Below, one piece after another: positions 10,145 to 20,320 of a DNA stretch of 64,000 bases. The number at the start of each line of letters is the position of its first letter. The first letter of the stretch is position 1. Under the pieces are notes generated by a model. The model was not told the DNA's origin. It worked only from the letters and a program-made list of their open reading frames with translations, and did not search any database. This DNA is from an uncultured Paracoccaceae bacterium (GTDB lineage: Bacteria > Pseudomonadota > Alphaproteobacteria > Rhodobacterales > Rhodobacteraceae): NCBI GenBank assembly GCA_913043905.1, contig CAJWNQ010000003.1, positions 1 to 64,000 of the forward strand. Direction: 5' to 3'. Both the position numbers and the translations under genes were made by a program.

Positions 10145-11146
10145 TCATTCAATGCCTTTTTGAATTTCACCAAGCAAATCAACGCCTTGCTGGTTAAAGA
10201 AATGGAGCAGGTCTATAAATATCCAGTTTTCTTTTAATTTGTTATCTTCCCGGCGATATATATCGATGACCCTAAACTCGCTAGAAATATCGCTGGGTGG
10301 TAATCCCAAATATCCACCTGTAGGTTTTGCACTAAAGTTTGGCCAACCAAAGAAACCACTGTAATGGCCTTCTGCAATGCGAGCTATGTGGCCTGTTCCT
10401 GATCTATCACTAAACGCTGCCCGGAAGGGGCCAGAATGTTGTTCTGCATATCGTGCTATGGTGTATGTCGCGCCAATACCGGCGGGTCCCCACCATATCA
10501 TGTCATCGTGCCAGCTGCGGGCTAACTCATCTACCAGTGGTAATCCACTTTTCCACTCACCAAGGTCATTAATCATAAAATTCATTGCGTCCATGGTGCT
10601 TTGGCCTTGGTTCGGATTTGCATCTTCAAATAGTAATGCATCGTGCGGTGCAGGGCCTGGCTGTACCATATGTGCTGCTTTTTGTTCAGGAAATGGTGAG
10701 TAACCCGCTTGCATCATTAAGTGAGGAATATCAAAATAAAATGCTGTTTCAGCAATTTTGCCATTTTCAATTTTGTGAAATTCTGCATAGCGTAACATTA
10801 TCATTTTTTTTGTTGCCTGAATCCCCAGCCACGGGGCATCAAACAATCCCATTAAGTGCCCCATTGAGCAAACCCAAACAGAATTTCCGTCATCAATAAA
10901 GTTTTTTCCAGCAAAAAAAACATCCATTCGCCTTTGCATGTGCGTTATTGCATTCCTAAAAGGTTTCCAGAATAACTCGGATACTTTATTTACATCTGTT
11001 TGAAGGTGAAAGGGATGAAATCCACGCCAAATATATTCAGGTGTTGTGTGGTTTTGTAGGACTTGAGTGATTCCTGATGCCGGAGCAGTATCTAATTCTT
11101 TATAATACTCTAAAACTATACGTTTTTCATCATGGAAGCCCGTCAT
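10145..11146 (-). CDS. SnoaL/NTF2-like (ester cyclase-like) protein with two tandem domains
   Basis: Two repeats: AEFHKIENGKIAETAFYFDIPHLMMQAGY and IDIYRREDNKLKENWIFIDLLHFFNQQGVDLL. Confidence 0.78.
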   Translation of the reverse strand: MTGFHDEKRIVLEYYKELDTAPASGITQVLQNHTTPEYIWRGFHPFHLQTDVNKVSELFWKPFRNAITHMQRRMDVFFAGKNFIDDGNSVWVCSMGHLMGLFDAPWLGIQATKKMIMLRYAEFHKIENGKIAETAFYFDIPHLMMQAGYSPFPEQKAAHMVQPGPAPHDALLFEDANPNQGQSTMDAMNFMINDLGEWKSGLPLVDELARSWHDDMIWWGPAGIGATYTIARYAEQHSGPFRAAFSDRSGTGHIARIAEGHYSGFFGWPNFSAKPTGGYLGLPPSDISSEFRVIDIYRREDNKLKENWIFIDLLHFFNQQGVDLLGEIQKGIE

Positions 11147-11253
11147 ATGATATCTCTTTTTGGTTTATAAATAGTATATTCGCTCTAGAATATAATACAT
11201 AATTGAATTATTCAAAATTATTCTTGCAGAAACAGTTATTGGAGTCTATCTTT

Positions 11254-11273
11254 TTTTGCAAACGTATGCAAAA
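11254..11273. promoter_or_regulatory. Candidate LacI-family operator TTTTGCAAACGTATGCAAAA
   Basis: Near-perfect palindrome (TTTTGCA/TGCAAAA arms, ACGT core) between divergent 10145(-) and 11302(+); a LacI regulator is encoded in the same cluster. Confidence 0.65.
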
Positions 11274-11301
11274 GATGACCAATAATCACTTGGAGGACTG
11301 C

Positions 11302-12351
11302 ATGGCTGAAATCGAATTGCGTAATCTCTCAAAGCGTTGGGGCACATTTGTTGGTGTGGAAGATTTTAATCTGACCATTAGGGACCAAGAATTTCTTGTG
11401 TTACTTGGCCCATCCGGCTGTGGTAAAACAACAACTATGCGTATGATTGCAGGTTTAGAGGATGCCACTGATGGAGATATTCTGATTGATGGTAAACGTG
11501 TTAACGACCTCGACCCTAAAGATCGTGATGTAGCCATGGTCTTTCAATCTTACGCGCTTTATCCAAACATGAACGTTTATGAAAATATTAGATTTCCTTT
11601 AAAAGTCCGTAAAATACCAGAAGTAGAACACAACGAACGTGTTATGCGTGCGTCCGCAATGGTTGAGCTTGATGATTTCCTTCACCGTAAACCTGCTGAA
11701 TTGTCAGGGGGGCAACGCCAACGTGTTGCGCTTGCTCGCGCTATTGTCCGAGAGCCAAATGTGTTTTTGATGGATGAGCCGCTTTCTAACTTAGATGCTA
11801 AATTACGCGTTTCAACTCGTGCACAAATAAAAAATTTAAGCCATGAGCTGAAGGTAACAACTATTTACGTCACACACGATCAAATTGAAGCCATGACTTT
11901 AGCTGATCGCGTTGTTGTTATGAAGGGTGGAATCGTTCAGCAGGTTGGTAGCCCTACAGATATTTATGATCGACCCGCTAATGCATTTGTAGCAAGTTTT
12001 ATTGGCTCTCCTGCTATGAATTTAATTACTGGTGTAATTAAGGGAGGTGTGTTTGCTGGAGACCTTATTAAATTAGTCGGTCTAGATATGGACGACGGTT
12101 TAATTCAATTAGGATTTCGTGCAGAAGATGCATCCATTGTTGAGGTGGGTGGTGAAATTCACGCTCCTGTATACACTATGGAATTACTTGGAGATGCTAC
12201 AATGATTACTGTTCGTGTGAATGGTGAATTAGTTTCAGTAAAAGCAGCAAAAGATTATCGGGTAAAGATTGGCGACATGGTTCGTATTTCTGTACCTAAC
12301 GAAATTTGCCATTTGTTTGACAGTCAAACTGGTGCGCGAATTGGGGGATAA
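11302..12351 (+). CDS. ABC transporter ATP-binding protein (MalK/UgpC type)
   Basis: GPSGCGKTTTMRM, LSGGQRQRVALARA, FLMDEPLSNLDAKLR; start moved to the ATG at 11302 preceded by SD TGGAGGA. Confidence 0.92.
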   Translation: MAEIELRNLSKRWGTFVGVEDFNLTIRDQEFLVLLGPSGCGKTTTMRMIAGLEDATDGDILIDGKRVNDLDPKDRDVAMVFQSYALYPNMNVYENIRFPLKVRKIPEVEHNERVMRASAMVELDDFLHRKPAELSGGQRQRVALARAIVREPNVFLMDEPLSNLDAKLRVSTRAQIKNLSHELKVTTIYVTHDQIEAMTLADRVVVMKGGIVQQVGSPTDIYDRPANAFVASFIGSPAMNLITGVIKGGVFAGDLIKLVGLDMDDGLIQLGFRAEDASIVEVGGEIHAPVYTMELLGDATMITVRVNGELVSVKAAKDYRVKIGDMVRISVPNEICHLFDSQTGARIGG

Positions 12352-12435
12352 GCCCCAACAATAATCCCCAAAAAAGGGGGCTACATAAAGGTATATTTTT
12401 CAAGATAATACCTGCAACAAAATAGGGAGTAACTT

Positions 12436-13671
12436 ATGTTTCTAAAGACAATTACATTCGCAGGGGCGTTCGCGCTTTTGGGAAGCACAGCTATTGCTAA
12501 TTGTGGAATTTCCAGTGGCAATGTCAGCATTCTTTCAAATGATTTTCCTGCGATCCAAGCTGTAACAGCTGAAGCAGCAAAATGCGCTGGAAATGGTGTA
12601 ACAGTAGAAAGCAATCTTACTAAAGATCACAAAGACATTATGGTTGCTGCACTTACAGCCAATCCGTCTCAGTATTCTTCGGTAATTGTGTCCAACTCTA
12701 CATTAGTAACGCTAATGAATGATGGATTGGTTCAATCATTAGATGATCTAGTGGCTAAGCATGGAGCTGGTTTGAATAAAAGTCAGCTTATTACAGTTGA
12801 TGGTAAAGTAATGGCAGTTGCCTTCATGGCAAATGCACAGCACTTGTTTACTCGTACTGACATTCTTGAAAAAGCTGGAATTAAAGAAATTCCTGGTACA
12901 TACGAAGACGTGCTAGCTGCAGCTGAAGCTATTCGATCAGCTGGATTAATGGAATACCCAGTTGCATTAAATACTAAGGCAGGCTGGAACTTGGGGGAAG
13001 AGTTTGTAAACATGTACATGGGTACTGGTGCTGAATTGTTCACATCTGGTACAGCTGAGGTTTCCATAAATAACGATCATGGTGTTGCTACTTTGAATAT
13101 GCTCAAAAAACTTGTTGCTTATTCAAATCCTGATTTTCTTACTTATGACTCAAATGCGACACAAGCAGAATGGGAAGCTGGTAATTTAGCCCTAGCTGCA
13201 ATGTGGGGCTCTCGCGGTGGTGCGGTTCTTGACGGTGAAGGTTCAGCAGATGGAGTTTCATCTAACACAGTTCTAACTGCAGCTCCAACTTGGGGTAATG
13301 ATGCACGACCAGCATCCACACTCTGGTGGGATGGTATTGGCATTTCGACCAATGTTTCTGATGCAGACGCAGAAGCAACATTTATTGCTATGATGAATGG
13401 TATCTCATCTGACATGGTTAAAGCCAATAATGATGCAGCTGTGTGGCTTATTGAAGGCTACGAAGCAAGTGCGGCTTCTGCTGGTGTTGCTGGTACTGCT
13501 GCTAACGGTGCTGCGCCTTATCCAATGTTGCCATTTATGGGAACTTTGCACGGCGCGCTTGGTGGAGAAATTTCTGATTTCTTACAAGGCACTGAGAGTG
13601 CAGAGCAAGCTTTAGCAGATGTTGAAGCTGCTTATACTACAGCAGCTAAAGAAAAAGGTTTCTTAAAGTAA
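12436..13671 (+). CDS. ABC transporter extracellular solute-binding protein (sugar family)
   Basis: Signal peptide, MalE/UgpB-like features, followed by two permeases. Confidence 0.88.
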   Translation: MFLKTITFAGAFALLGSTAIANCGISSGNVSILSNDFPAIQAVTAEAAKCAGNGVTVESNLTKDHKDIMVAALTANPSQYSSVIVSNSTLVTLMNDGLVQSLDDLVAKHGAGLNKSQLITVDGKVMAVAFMANAQHLFTRTDILEKAGIKEIPGTYEDVLAAAEAIRSAGLMEYPVALNTKAGWNLGEEFVNMYMGTGAELFTSGTAEVSINNDHGVATLNMLKKLVAYSNPDFLTYDSNATQAEWEAGNLALAAMWGSRGGAVLDGEGSADGVSSNTVLTAAPTWGNDARPASTLWWDGIGISTNVSDADAEATFIAMMNGISSDMVKANNDAAVWLIEGYEASAASAGVAGTAANGAAPYPMLPFMGTLHGALGGEISDFLQGTESAEQALADVEAAYTTAAKEKGFLK

Positions 13672-13678
13672 AACTCAA

Positions 13679-13703
13679 AGGAGGAAGTGTAACGCTTCCT
13701 CCT
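13679..13703 (+). terminator. Intercistronic hairpin after the SBP gene
   Basis: AGGAGGAAGTG-TAA-CGCTTCCTCCT inverted repeat followed by a U-rich stretch. Confidence 0.6.
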
Positions 13704-13728
13704 ATTTTAACTATTTTTGGCGATCAAG

Positions 13729-14760
13729 ATGAAAAACCGTACTTTTTTTTGGTTTATATTACCTTCATTAATAACAATGTTATTATTCATTGCGTTGCCT
13801 ATTGTTTCAGTAGTCGTGCAGTCACTTCATATAGAACATGAAGCAGTTTTGAATGAAGTTGAAAATTGTGGCCCTTTTGGCTGTAAGAAAGAATTGGTTA
13901 TAGATGTTGAAGAAACTGCAAAGCTTAAAGATGATCGCCCACTAGGGAAGTTTAACGGTTTGGGGACATATACCAACCGAAATCATTTGGCTTTCACTGA
14001 AATTAGGCAGGCTTGGCAATTAAGTGATGGGGTAGCTGATTTTGTGTCTAAATCCTTAAATTTGCCATTTTATCGTGCGCTTGCCTTTACCCTTACTTAT
14101 ACATTTGTAGTAACTCCTTTAGTATTAATGTTTGGGTTTTTAATTGCGTTGGGTGTGAATAGCCTTCCAAAATATATTAAGGGACCTACAATATTTGTTT
14201 CGCTATTACCTATGATAGTCACACCACTCATAGGATCTTTAATTCTTTTTTGGATGATTGATGCGCAAGGTATTATAGGCTCAATTTTGCAGCAAATTTT
14301 TGATGATCCAAATCTCTCCTTAAAAGCTTCACCATTGCTTACTTGGATAATGCTTATGGTCTATGGAGTGTGGCACTCATCTCCATTTGCCTTCATTGTA
14401 TTTTATGCAGGACTACAGACGGTTCCTAGTGATACCATTGAAGCAGCAATGATAGATGGTGCATCACGCTGGGAGCGCACAAAATATGTTGTTCTTCCTC
14501 ACTTAATGCCATTGACTATGTTTATTTTATTAATCCAGTTAATGGATAATTTCCGAGTATTTGAACCAATAGTAGGCTTTTCTGCTCAAGCAAATGCAAC
14601 TTCACTTTCATGGATTATTTATAATGATATCTCTAACAACGAGGATCAGTTTTTTGGATCTGCAGGTGCAACGTCTGTACTGACAATAATTGGTGTAAGT
14701 ATTTTGTTAATTCCAGTGCTGATCCGTACATGGCGTGACTTTAACCGGAAGGTAGTTTAA
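13729..14760 (+). CDS. ABC sugar transporter permease (MalF/UgpA-like)
   Basis: TM segments and EAA loop EAAMIDGASRWERTKYVVLPHLMP; track ORF starts at TTG 13717. Confidence 0.88.
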   Translation: MKNRTFFWFILPSLITMLLFIALPIVSVVVQSLHIEHEAVLNEVENCGPFGCKKELVIDVEETAKLKDDRPLGKFNGLGTYTNRNHLAFTEIRQAWQLSDGVADFVSKSLNLPFYRALAFTLTYTFVVTPLVLMFGFLIALGVNSLPKYIKGPTIFVSLLPMIVTPLIGSLILFWMIDAQGIIGSILQQIFDDPNLSLKASPLLTWIMLMVYGVWHSSPFAFIVFYAGLQTVPSDTIEAAMIDGASRWERTKYVVLPHLMPLTMFILLIQLMDNFRVFEPIVGFSAQANATSLSWIIYNDISNNEDQFFGSAGATSVLTIIGVSILLIPVLIRTWRDFNRKVV

Positions 14761-15641
14761 TGTCAGATATAGCTTATCGACGCGCTCCCGTTTTAAATAT
14801 GATCATTTGGAGCCTTGTTATGGTTTGGGTGGTTGCAGCAAGCTTTCCCTTTCTTTGGACATTTTGGGGCTCATTTAAAGTGCAGGGTGATTTTTTTTCA
14901 AAAGCGGATTGGACTAACGCTATTACCGGAGTGAGAACACAAGCTGAAACTGGTGGTACTTTTACAGGGAATGGCTATTTTGGTGCTTGGGTTACAAAAA
15001 GTTTTTGGGTAGCAGCAATTAACACAGGAATTATTGTATTTTCTGTAGTTATTATTTCTCTTACGCTTGGAACTCTAGGTGGATATGCATTGGCGAGATC
15101 GGGAAAAAGATACGCATTTTATCTATTAATGCTAGCACTAGTTTTTAGAGCAATGCCGCATATAACTTTGGTTTCAGGATATTTGCTTCCATTTTTTGAA
15201 TGGAACCTTTGGGGTCATATTCCTACTGGGATAATTGTCATGGTAGCAATTAATCAACCTTTTACATTATGGATGTTACATAGTTTTTTCCTTAATATTC
15301 CAAAGGATTTAGATGAGAGTGCCATGGTTGATGGTTGCACTCGGTTTCAAGCTTTCCGCCATGTTATAGTCCCAGTGATGTGGCCTGGGGTAGTTACAAC
15401 TGGACTATTTTCTTTTCTTTTAGCTTATAATGACTTCACGGTGACGGCTACTTTACTGAGCCAAGCTAATCAAACTATGGTGCCTAAAATTGCAAGTTTT
15501 CTGGGGACAACTCAAACTGAGGGTAATGTTATGTTTGCTGTTGCCGCAGTTGTTTCAGCCACAGCACCACTGTTTATATTAATTCTTTTCTTTCAACGCC
15601 AAATTGTAAGTGGCCTAACAGCGGGAGCCGTCAAAGGATGA
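14760..15641 (+). CDS. ABC sugar transporter permease (MalG/UgpE-like)
   Basis: EAA loop ESAMVDGCTRFQAFRHVIVPVMWPG; TAATG overlap with the preceding gene. Confidence 0.9.
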   Translation: MSDIAYRRAPVLNMIIWSLVMVWVVAASFPFLWTFWGSFKVQGDFFSKADWTNAITGVRTQAETGGTFTGNGYFGAWVTKSFWVAAINTGIIVFSVVIISLTLGTLGGYALARSGKRYAFYLLMLALVFRAMPHITLVSGYLLPFFEWNLWGHIPTGIIVMVAINQPFTLWMLHSFFLNIPKDLDESAMVDGCTRFQAFRHVIVPVMWPGVVTTGLFSFLLAYNDFTVTATLLSQANQTMVPKIASFLGTTQTEGNVMFAVAAVVSATAPLFILILFFQRQIVSGLTAGAVKG

Positions 15642-16174
15642 GCGGAGCACGACCAAAACAGGCAGCTCTTAGTTGCAATACGGATATGTCTAAAACAAAT
15701 GAAACTCGTGCAGTGATTGAAGGTATGGTTGATGGATTAAATGATCACCGCATTGCTGATATTGGAGACTTTTTTAGTCAAGGCTTTAGTTGGATGGGTA
15801 ATACTGGCTGTGGTACTAAAAAGGGACTGAAAGAGTTTCAAGATAATTGGCAAAAGCCTTTTCAAGCTGCTTTTTCTAATAAAGTTTGTATTGATGAAGC
15901 TCGTCTTTACATGGGTGAGTGGGCTGCGGCTTTTGGTAAGCAAGAGGCTATTCATTCTGGTACTTTTATGGGTGTAGAGCCTACCGGTAAAAAAATACAA
16001 ATTCGTTATATGGATTTTTGGAAAGTTGAAGATAGCAAGATCACTGACAACTGGGTCATGGTTGATTTTCCTCATGTGCTCTCACAATTGGGCATAGATG
16101 TTTTTAATGGAAACGGCTGGGAAGCCTTTGACCGCGGTGAAAAAAAACCGCCTGAACCAGGGAATGAAGAATGA
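15638..16174 (+). CDS. SnoaL/NTF2-like (ester cyclase-like) single-domain protein
   Basis: [35 protein letters not shown]; overlaps the permease stop. Confidence 0.8.
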   Translation: MSGARPKQAALSCNTDMSKTNETRAVIEGMVDGLNDHRIADIGDFFSQGFSWMGNTGCGTKKGLKEFQDNWQKPFQAAFSNKVCIDEARLYMGEWAAAFGKQEAIHSGTFMGVEPTGKKIQIRYMDFWKVEDSKITDNWVMVDFPHVLSQLGIDVFNGNGWEAFDRGEKKPPEPGNEE

Positions 16175-17499
16175 CTGTAGAATATCTTAAACGTGGTAAG
16201 CCTGATGCAGAGCGTGCAGAAGATGACGCCAAGACAAAAGCTGTTGTTGAAGCGACGCTGAAAGATATTGAAATTCGTGGGGATGCTGCGGTAAGGGATC
16301 TTTCTGAGAAATTTGATAATTATACGCCCCCCTCTTTTAAATTATCGGAACAAGAAATTTCTGATTTAATTGAATCGCTTTCACACCGTGAGCTTGCGGA
16401 TATTAAATTTGCCCAAACGCAAGTTCGCAATTTTGCACAGGCGCAGCGTAATAGTATGTTGGATATCGAAATTGAAACTATGCCTGGTGTTATATTGGGT
16501 CACAAAAATATTCCAGTTCAATCTGTTGGTTGCTATGTGCCAGGCGGTAAGTTTCCAATGGTTGCATCTGCTCATATGTCTGTGGCTACGGCAACTGTTG
16601 CAGGTGTGCCGCGCATAGTGGCTTGCACTCCACCATTTAAAGGTAAGCCAAATGCAGCAGTGATCGCTGCTATGCATCTAGGTGGCGCTCATGAAATTTA
16701 TGTTATGGGCGGTATTCAAGCTGTTGGTGCAATGGCAATTGGCACGGAAACAATTGATCCAGTGCATATGCTGGTTGGCCCTGGAAATGCATATGTTGCT
16801 GAGGCTAAACGTCAGTTATTTGGTCGTGTGGGGATTGATTTGTTTGCAGGCCCAACTGAAACGATGGTTATTGCGGACAATACAGTAGACGGTGAACTTT
16901 GTGCCACTGATTTGCTGGGGCAGGCGGAACATGGGTACAACAGCCCTGCAGTATTACTCACTAATTCGCGAAAATTGGCTGAAGATACTCTTCGTGAAAT
17001 TGATCGTATACTTATGATTTTGCCGACTGCTGATACTGCTTCAGTTAGTTGGGCGGATTATGGTGAGGTTATTTTGTGTGACACATACGATGAGATGTTA
17101 GCAGTAGCTGATGACATTGCTTCTGAACATGTCCAAGTTATGACGGATCGTGATGACTGGTTTCTTGATAAGATGACGTGTTATGGTGCTCTGTTCCTTG
17201 GGGCGCGTACAAATGTTTCCAATGGTGATAAAGTAATTGGAACAAACCATACACTTCCAACAAAAAAGGCTGGACGATATACTGGTGGATTGTGGGTTGG
17301 TAAATTTCTTAAAACCCATTCATATCAAAAGATAACAACAGATGAGGCAGCAACGTTAGTGGGCGAATATGGTAGTCGATTATGCATGCTTGAAGGGTTT
17401 GTAGGGCATGCAGAGCAATGTAATATTCGTGTGCGACGCTATGGAGGAATTAATGTACCTTATGGTACTGGTGCAGTTTATCGAGAGCCAAAAGAATAA
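16171..17499 (+). CDS. Histidinol dehydrogenase-family NAD-dependent dehydrogenase, possibly sulfopropanediol dehydrogenase (HpsN)-like
   Basis: HisD motifs [66 protein letters not shown]; no his genes nearby. Confidence 0.88.
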   Translation: MTVEYLKRGKPDAERAEDDAKTKAVVEATLKDIEIRGDAAVRDLSEKFDNYTPPSFKLSEQEISDLIESLSHRELADIKFAQTQVRNFAQAQRNSMLDIEIETMPGVILGHKNIPVQSVGCYVPGGKFPMVASAHMSVATATVAGVPRIVACTPPFKGKPNAAVIAAMHLGGAHEIYVMGGIQAVGAMAIGTETIDPVHMLVGPGNAYVAEAKRQLFGRVGIDLFAGPTETMVIADNTVDGELCATDLLGQAEHGYNSPAVLLTNSRKLAEDTLREIDRILMILPTADTASVSWADYGEVILCDTYDEMLAVADDIASEHVQVMTDRDDWFLDKMTCYGALFLGARTNVSNGDKVIGTNHTLPTKKAGRYTGGLWVGKFLKTHSYQKITTDEAATLVGEYGSRLCMLEGFVGHAEQCNIRVRRYGGINVPYGTGAVYREPKE

Positions 17500-18546
17500 A
17501 TGAATATTGCAGGGCAAAATTATAAAATAATGCAGCCATTTTTGGCTAGTTTACGCGATTTTAAGGAGTTTGAAGTACGTTCGGCATTGAACTCTTTGAT
17601 GTCTCGTGATGCAATAATTCATATGTGTCATCCGTTTGGTGATCTTTTTTCAGATACATTTTATGATAAATGCTTTGCCCCTCTGATCGTTGCAATGCCT
17701 GATATTGAACGTCGTGATACAATTTTTATTAGTGGCCAAACACCTGAAGGAGACTACTGGGTTGGATGCTGTGGTTCATATATAGGTACATTTGTGATGC
17801 CTTTTTTAGATATACCTCCAACTGGTCATTTGGCTCACATGCGCTTTCATGAATTTTACCGTTTTTCTGGAAATAAAGTAGTTGAAGTTCAAGCTATTTG
17901 GGATATTCCAGAATTGATGATGCAAGCCAACGCTTGGCCAATGGCACCTAGTTTGGGCCGCGAATGGCATATTCCAGGGCCAATTACTCAAGATGGTATG
18001 AGTGATTATACTGATCAGGTGGAAAGAAGTTTGCAAAGCCAAGCACACGTTTTGGATATGCTAACTGCGTTGAGCCGGCATCCAGTTGAGCCAGTTGAAG
18101 CTATGGAACTTGAACATTTCTGGCATCCTAAGATGACATGGTATGGGCCCTCAGGTATAGGCACAGCACGTGGAATATCTGGATTTAGACATTGGCACCA
18201 AATTCCTTTTCTTAATGCTATGCCTGACCGAGGTCAGTTTCCTGATGAAGTAACACCTCACTTTTTCGCAGAAGGCGACTATGTTGCAGTCACTGGGTGG
18301 CCAGACATGGTTCAAACTGTGACTGGATCTGGATGGATGGGTATTGTTCCAAATGGGAAAAAAATTTCCATTCGTTCTTTAGATTTTTGGCGTCTAGAAA
18401 GTAACAAAATTCGTGAGAATTGGGTGTTGTTAGATTTACTGGATATATACAAACAGCTAGATGTTGATGTGCTCGCTCGTTTGCGAGAATTTAATAAAGC
18501 ACGTAATATAAATCGTTTAAGTCTTACGCTAGGAGAAGACGAATGA
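17500..18546 (+). CDS. SnoaL/NTF2-like protein with two tandem domains
   Basis: HEFYRFSGNKVVEVQAIWDIPELMMQANAWPM and LDFWRLESNKIRENWVLLDLLDIYKQLDVDVL repeats. Confidence 0.8.
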   Translation: MNIAGQNYKIMQPFLASLRDFKEFEVRSALNSLMSRDAIIHMCHPFGDLFSDTFYDKCFAPLIVAMPDIERRDTIFISGQTPEGDYWVGCCGSYIGTFVMPFLDIPPTGHLAHMRFHEFYRFSGNKVVEVQAIWDIPELMMQANAWPMAPSLGREWHIPGPITQDGMSDYTDQVERSLQSQAHVLDMLTALSRHPVEPVEAMELEHFWHPKMTWYGPSGIGTARGISGFRHWHQIPFLNAMPDRGQFPDEVTPHFFAEGDYVAVTGWPDMVQTVTGSGWMGIVPNGKKISIRSLDFWRLESNKIRENWVLLDLLDIYKQLDVDVLARLREFNKARNINRLSLTLGEDE

Positions 18547-19301
18547 TCTTGCCATCGACGCCATCATTTTCATTAGAAGGTAAACGGGCTTTGGTCACCG
18601 GTGCATCATCTGGTATTGGCCAAGCTTGTGCTGTAGCTATGGCTGAAGCAGGAGCGAAGGTTGTTTGCGCGGCACGTGGTTCTGATCGTTTAAATCAAAC
18701 AGTTACTGCAATGGTAAACAAAGGCTTGGATGTAGAAGCGTTAGTCTTGGACCAAACAGATTTAAACGCACTCAAATCTGCGTTGAACAATCCATATGAT
18801 ATTGTAATAAATTCGGCAGGAATGGCTCGTCATAATCCAGCACTGGATACACTGCCTGAAGACTTTGACGCGGTAATGAATTTAAACTTGCGATCAGCTT
18901 ATTTTTTATCTTCTTATGCAGCAACGGCTATGAATGCGGCTAATATTAGTGGATCTATAATTCATATTTCATCACAAATGGGTCATGTTGGTGGCATTGA
19001 TCGTACGGTTTATTCTGCTTCCAAACATGCACTTGAAGGTATGGTTAAAAGCATGGCTATTGAATGGGGTAAATTAAACATTCGTATCAACACGATTTGT
19101 CCAACATTTATTCGAACACCATTAACCCAATCAACGTTTGATAATCCAGAGCGCGCAGCGTTTATTTTGGGAAAAATCAAACTTGGCCGTGTTGGTGAGG
19201 TTCATGACATTATGGGTGCGGCTGTTTATTTAGCCTCTGATGCCTCATCTCTGGTTACTGGAACACACCTGATTGTGGATGGGGGTTGGACAGCTGAGTA
19301 A
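18543..19301 (+). CDS. Short-chain dehydrogenase/reductase
   Basis: TGASSGIGQA, NSAGMA, YSASKHALEGM (YxxxK), C-terminal GTHLIVDGGWTAE. Confidence 0.94.
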   Translation: MILPSTPSFSLEGKRALVTGASSGIGQACAVAMAEAGAKVVCAARGSDRLNQTVTAMVNKGLDVEALVLDQTDLNALKSALNNPYDIVINSAGMARHNPALDTLPEDFDAVMNLNLRSAYFLSSYAATAMNAANISGSIIHISSQMGHVGGIDRTVYSASKHALEGMVKSMAIEWGKLNIRINTICPTFIRTPLTQSTFDNPERAAFILGKIKLGRVGEVHDIMGAAVYLASDASSLVTGTHLIVDGGWTAE

Positions 19302-20320
19302 TGGTTGAACGGGTCACTTCATTTCAAGTAGCTAAATTAGCTGGGGTAAGCCAATCAGCTGTTAGTAGAGTATTTACGCCTGGGGCATCAGCAAGTTCAA
19401 AAACCATGCAGAAGGTTCGCACCGCTGCTGATGAATTAGGCTATAGGCCAAACATTTTAGCCCGGTCCCTAATTACTGGGAAAAGTCGCATTATTGGGCT
19501 TGTCGTAGCTTATTTAGATAATTATTTTTATCCAATTGCATTAGAAAAGCTTTCTAATGCATTGCAAGCAGTTGGCTATCACGTATTAGTCTTCATGGAA
19601 TCTAACGATAGTGAGTCTACAGATCATGTAATTGATGGACTGTTAGATTATCAAGTTGATGGAATTATTGCGGCAAGTGTCAGTATATCAAGTGATCTTA
19701 CTGCAAGATGTGAATCAGCCGGTGTCCCAGTTGTCCTATTTAACCGTGCACAAGAATTAAATGATCATTCAGCTGTAACTTCAGATAACTTTGAAGGTGG
19801 GAAAACTGTATCAAGGTTCTTTTTAGCTGCGGGTCATGAACGAATTGCCTACATTGGTGGTTGGGAGGGTGCATCTACGCATCGTGATCGTGAAGCAGGA
19901 TTTTGTGCAGGTCTTAAAGAAGGAAGTAAACAACTAACAGCCTACGCATTAGCTGATTTCTCTGTTGAGCGTGCAAAAGAGGTTGCACGTGAAATGTTTG
20001 ACAAGCCAAATTATCCCGACGCGGTTTTTGTGGTGCAGGATTTAATGGCATTTGCTGTAATGGATGTATTGCGTGATGAGCTTGGGATTAAAATTCCTGA
20101 TGAAGTTAGTATTGTTGGTTATGATGATGTACCACCTGCTGCATTAGCAGCATATGATCTGACGACTATGCGCCAACGTGCCAATATAATGGTCGATAAA
20201 ACTGTTTCTCTTTTGCTAAATAAAATTGATAATCCAGCATTAGTTCCACAGCATATAAAGGTCAAAAGCCCTTTAATTATTCGTAGTTCTGCAAAAATAC
20301 CGAAAGGATGGACCTCATGA
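19301..20320 (+). CDS. LacI-family transcriptional regulator
   Basis: HTH VAKLAGVSQSAVSRVF plus periplasmic-binding-like effector domain. Confidence 0.93.
   Translation: MVERVTSFQVAKLAGVSQSAVSRVFTPGASASSKTMQKVRTAADELGYRPNILARSLITGKSRIIGLVVAYLDNYFYPIALEKLSNALQAVGYHVLVFMESNDSESTDHVIDGLLDYQVDGIIAASVSISSDLTARCESAGVPVVLFNRAQELNDHSAVTSDNFEGGKTVSRFFLAAGHERIAYIGGWEGASTHRDREAGFCAGLKEGSKQLTAYALADFSVERAKEVAREMFDKPNYPDAVFVVQDLMAFAVMDVLRDELGIKIPDEVSIVGYDDVPPAALAAYDLTTMRQRANIMVDKTVSLLLNKIDNPALVPQHIKVKSPLIIRSSAKIPKGWTS

Noticed and set aside
11203-11301. N-terminal extension of the MalK-type ATPase ORF
   Set aside because: Contains the LacI-like operator and no good SD; ATG 11302 with TGGAGGA SD is the better start.
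16171-17499. Biosynthetic histidinol dehydrogenase (hisD)
   Set aside because: Located in a catabolic operon with transporter and LacI regulator and no other his genes; annotated as a HisD-family dehydrogenase instead.
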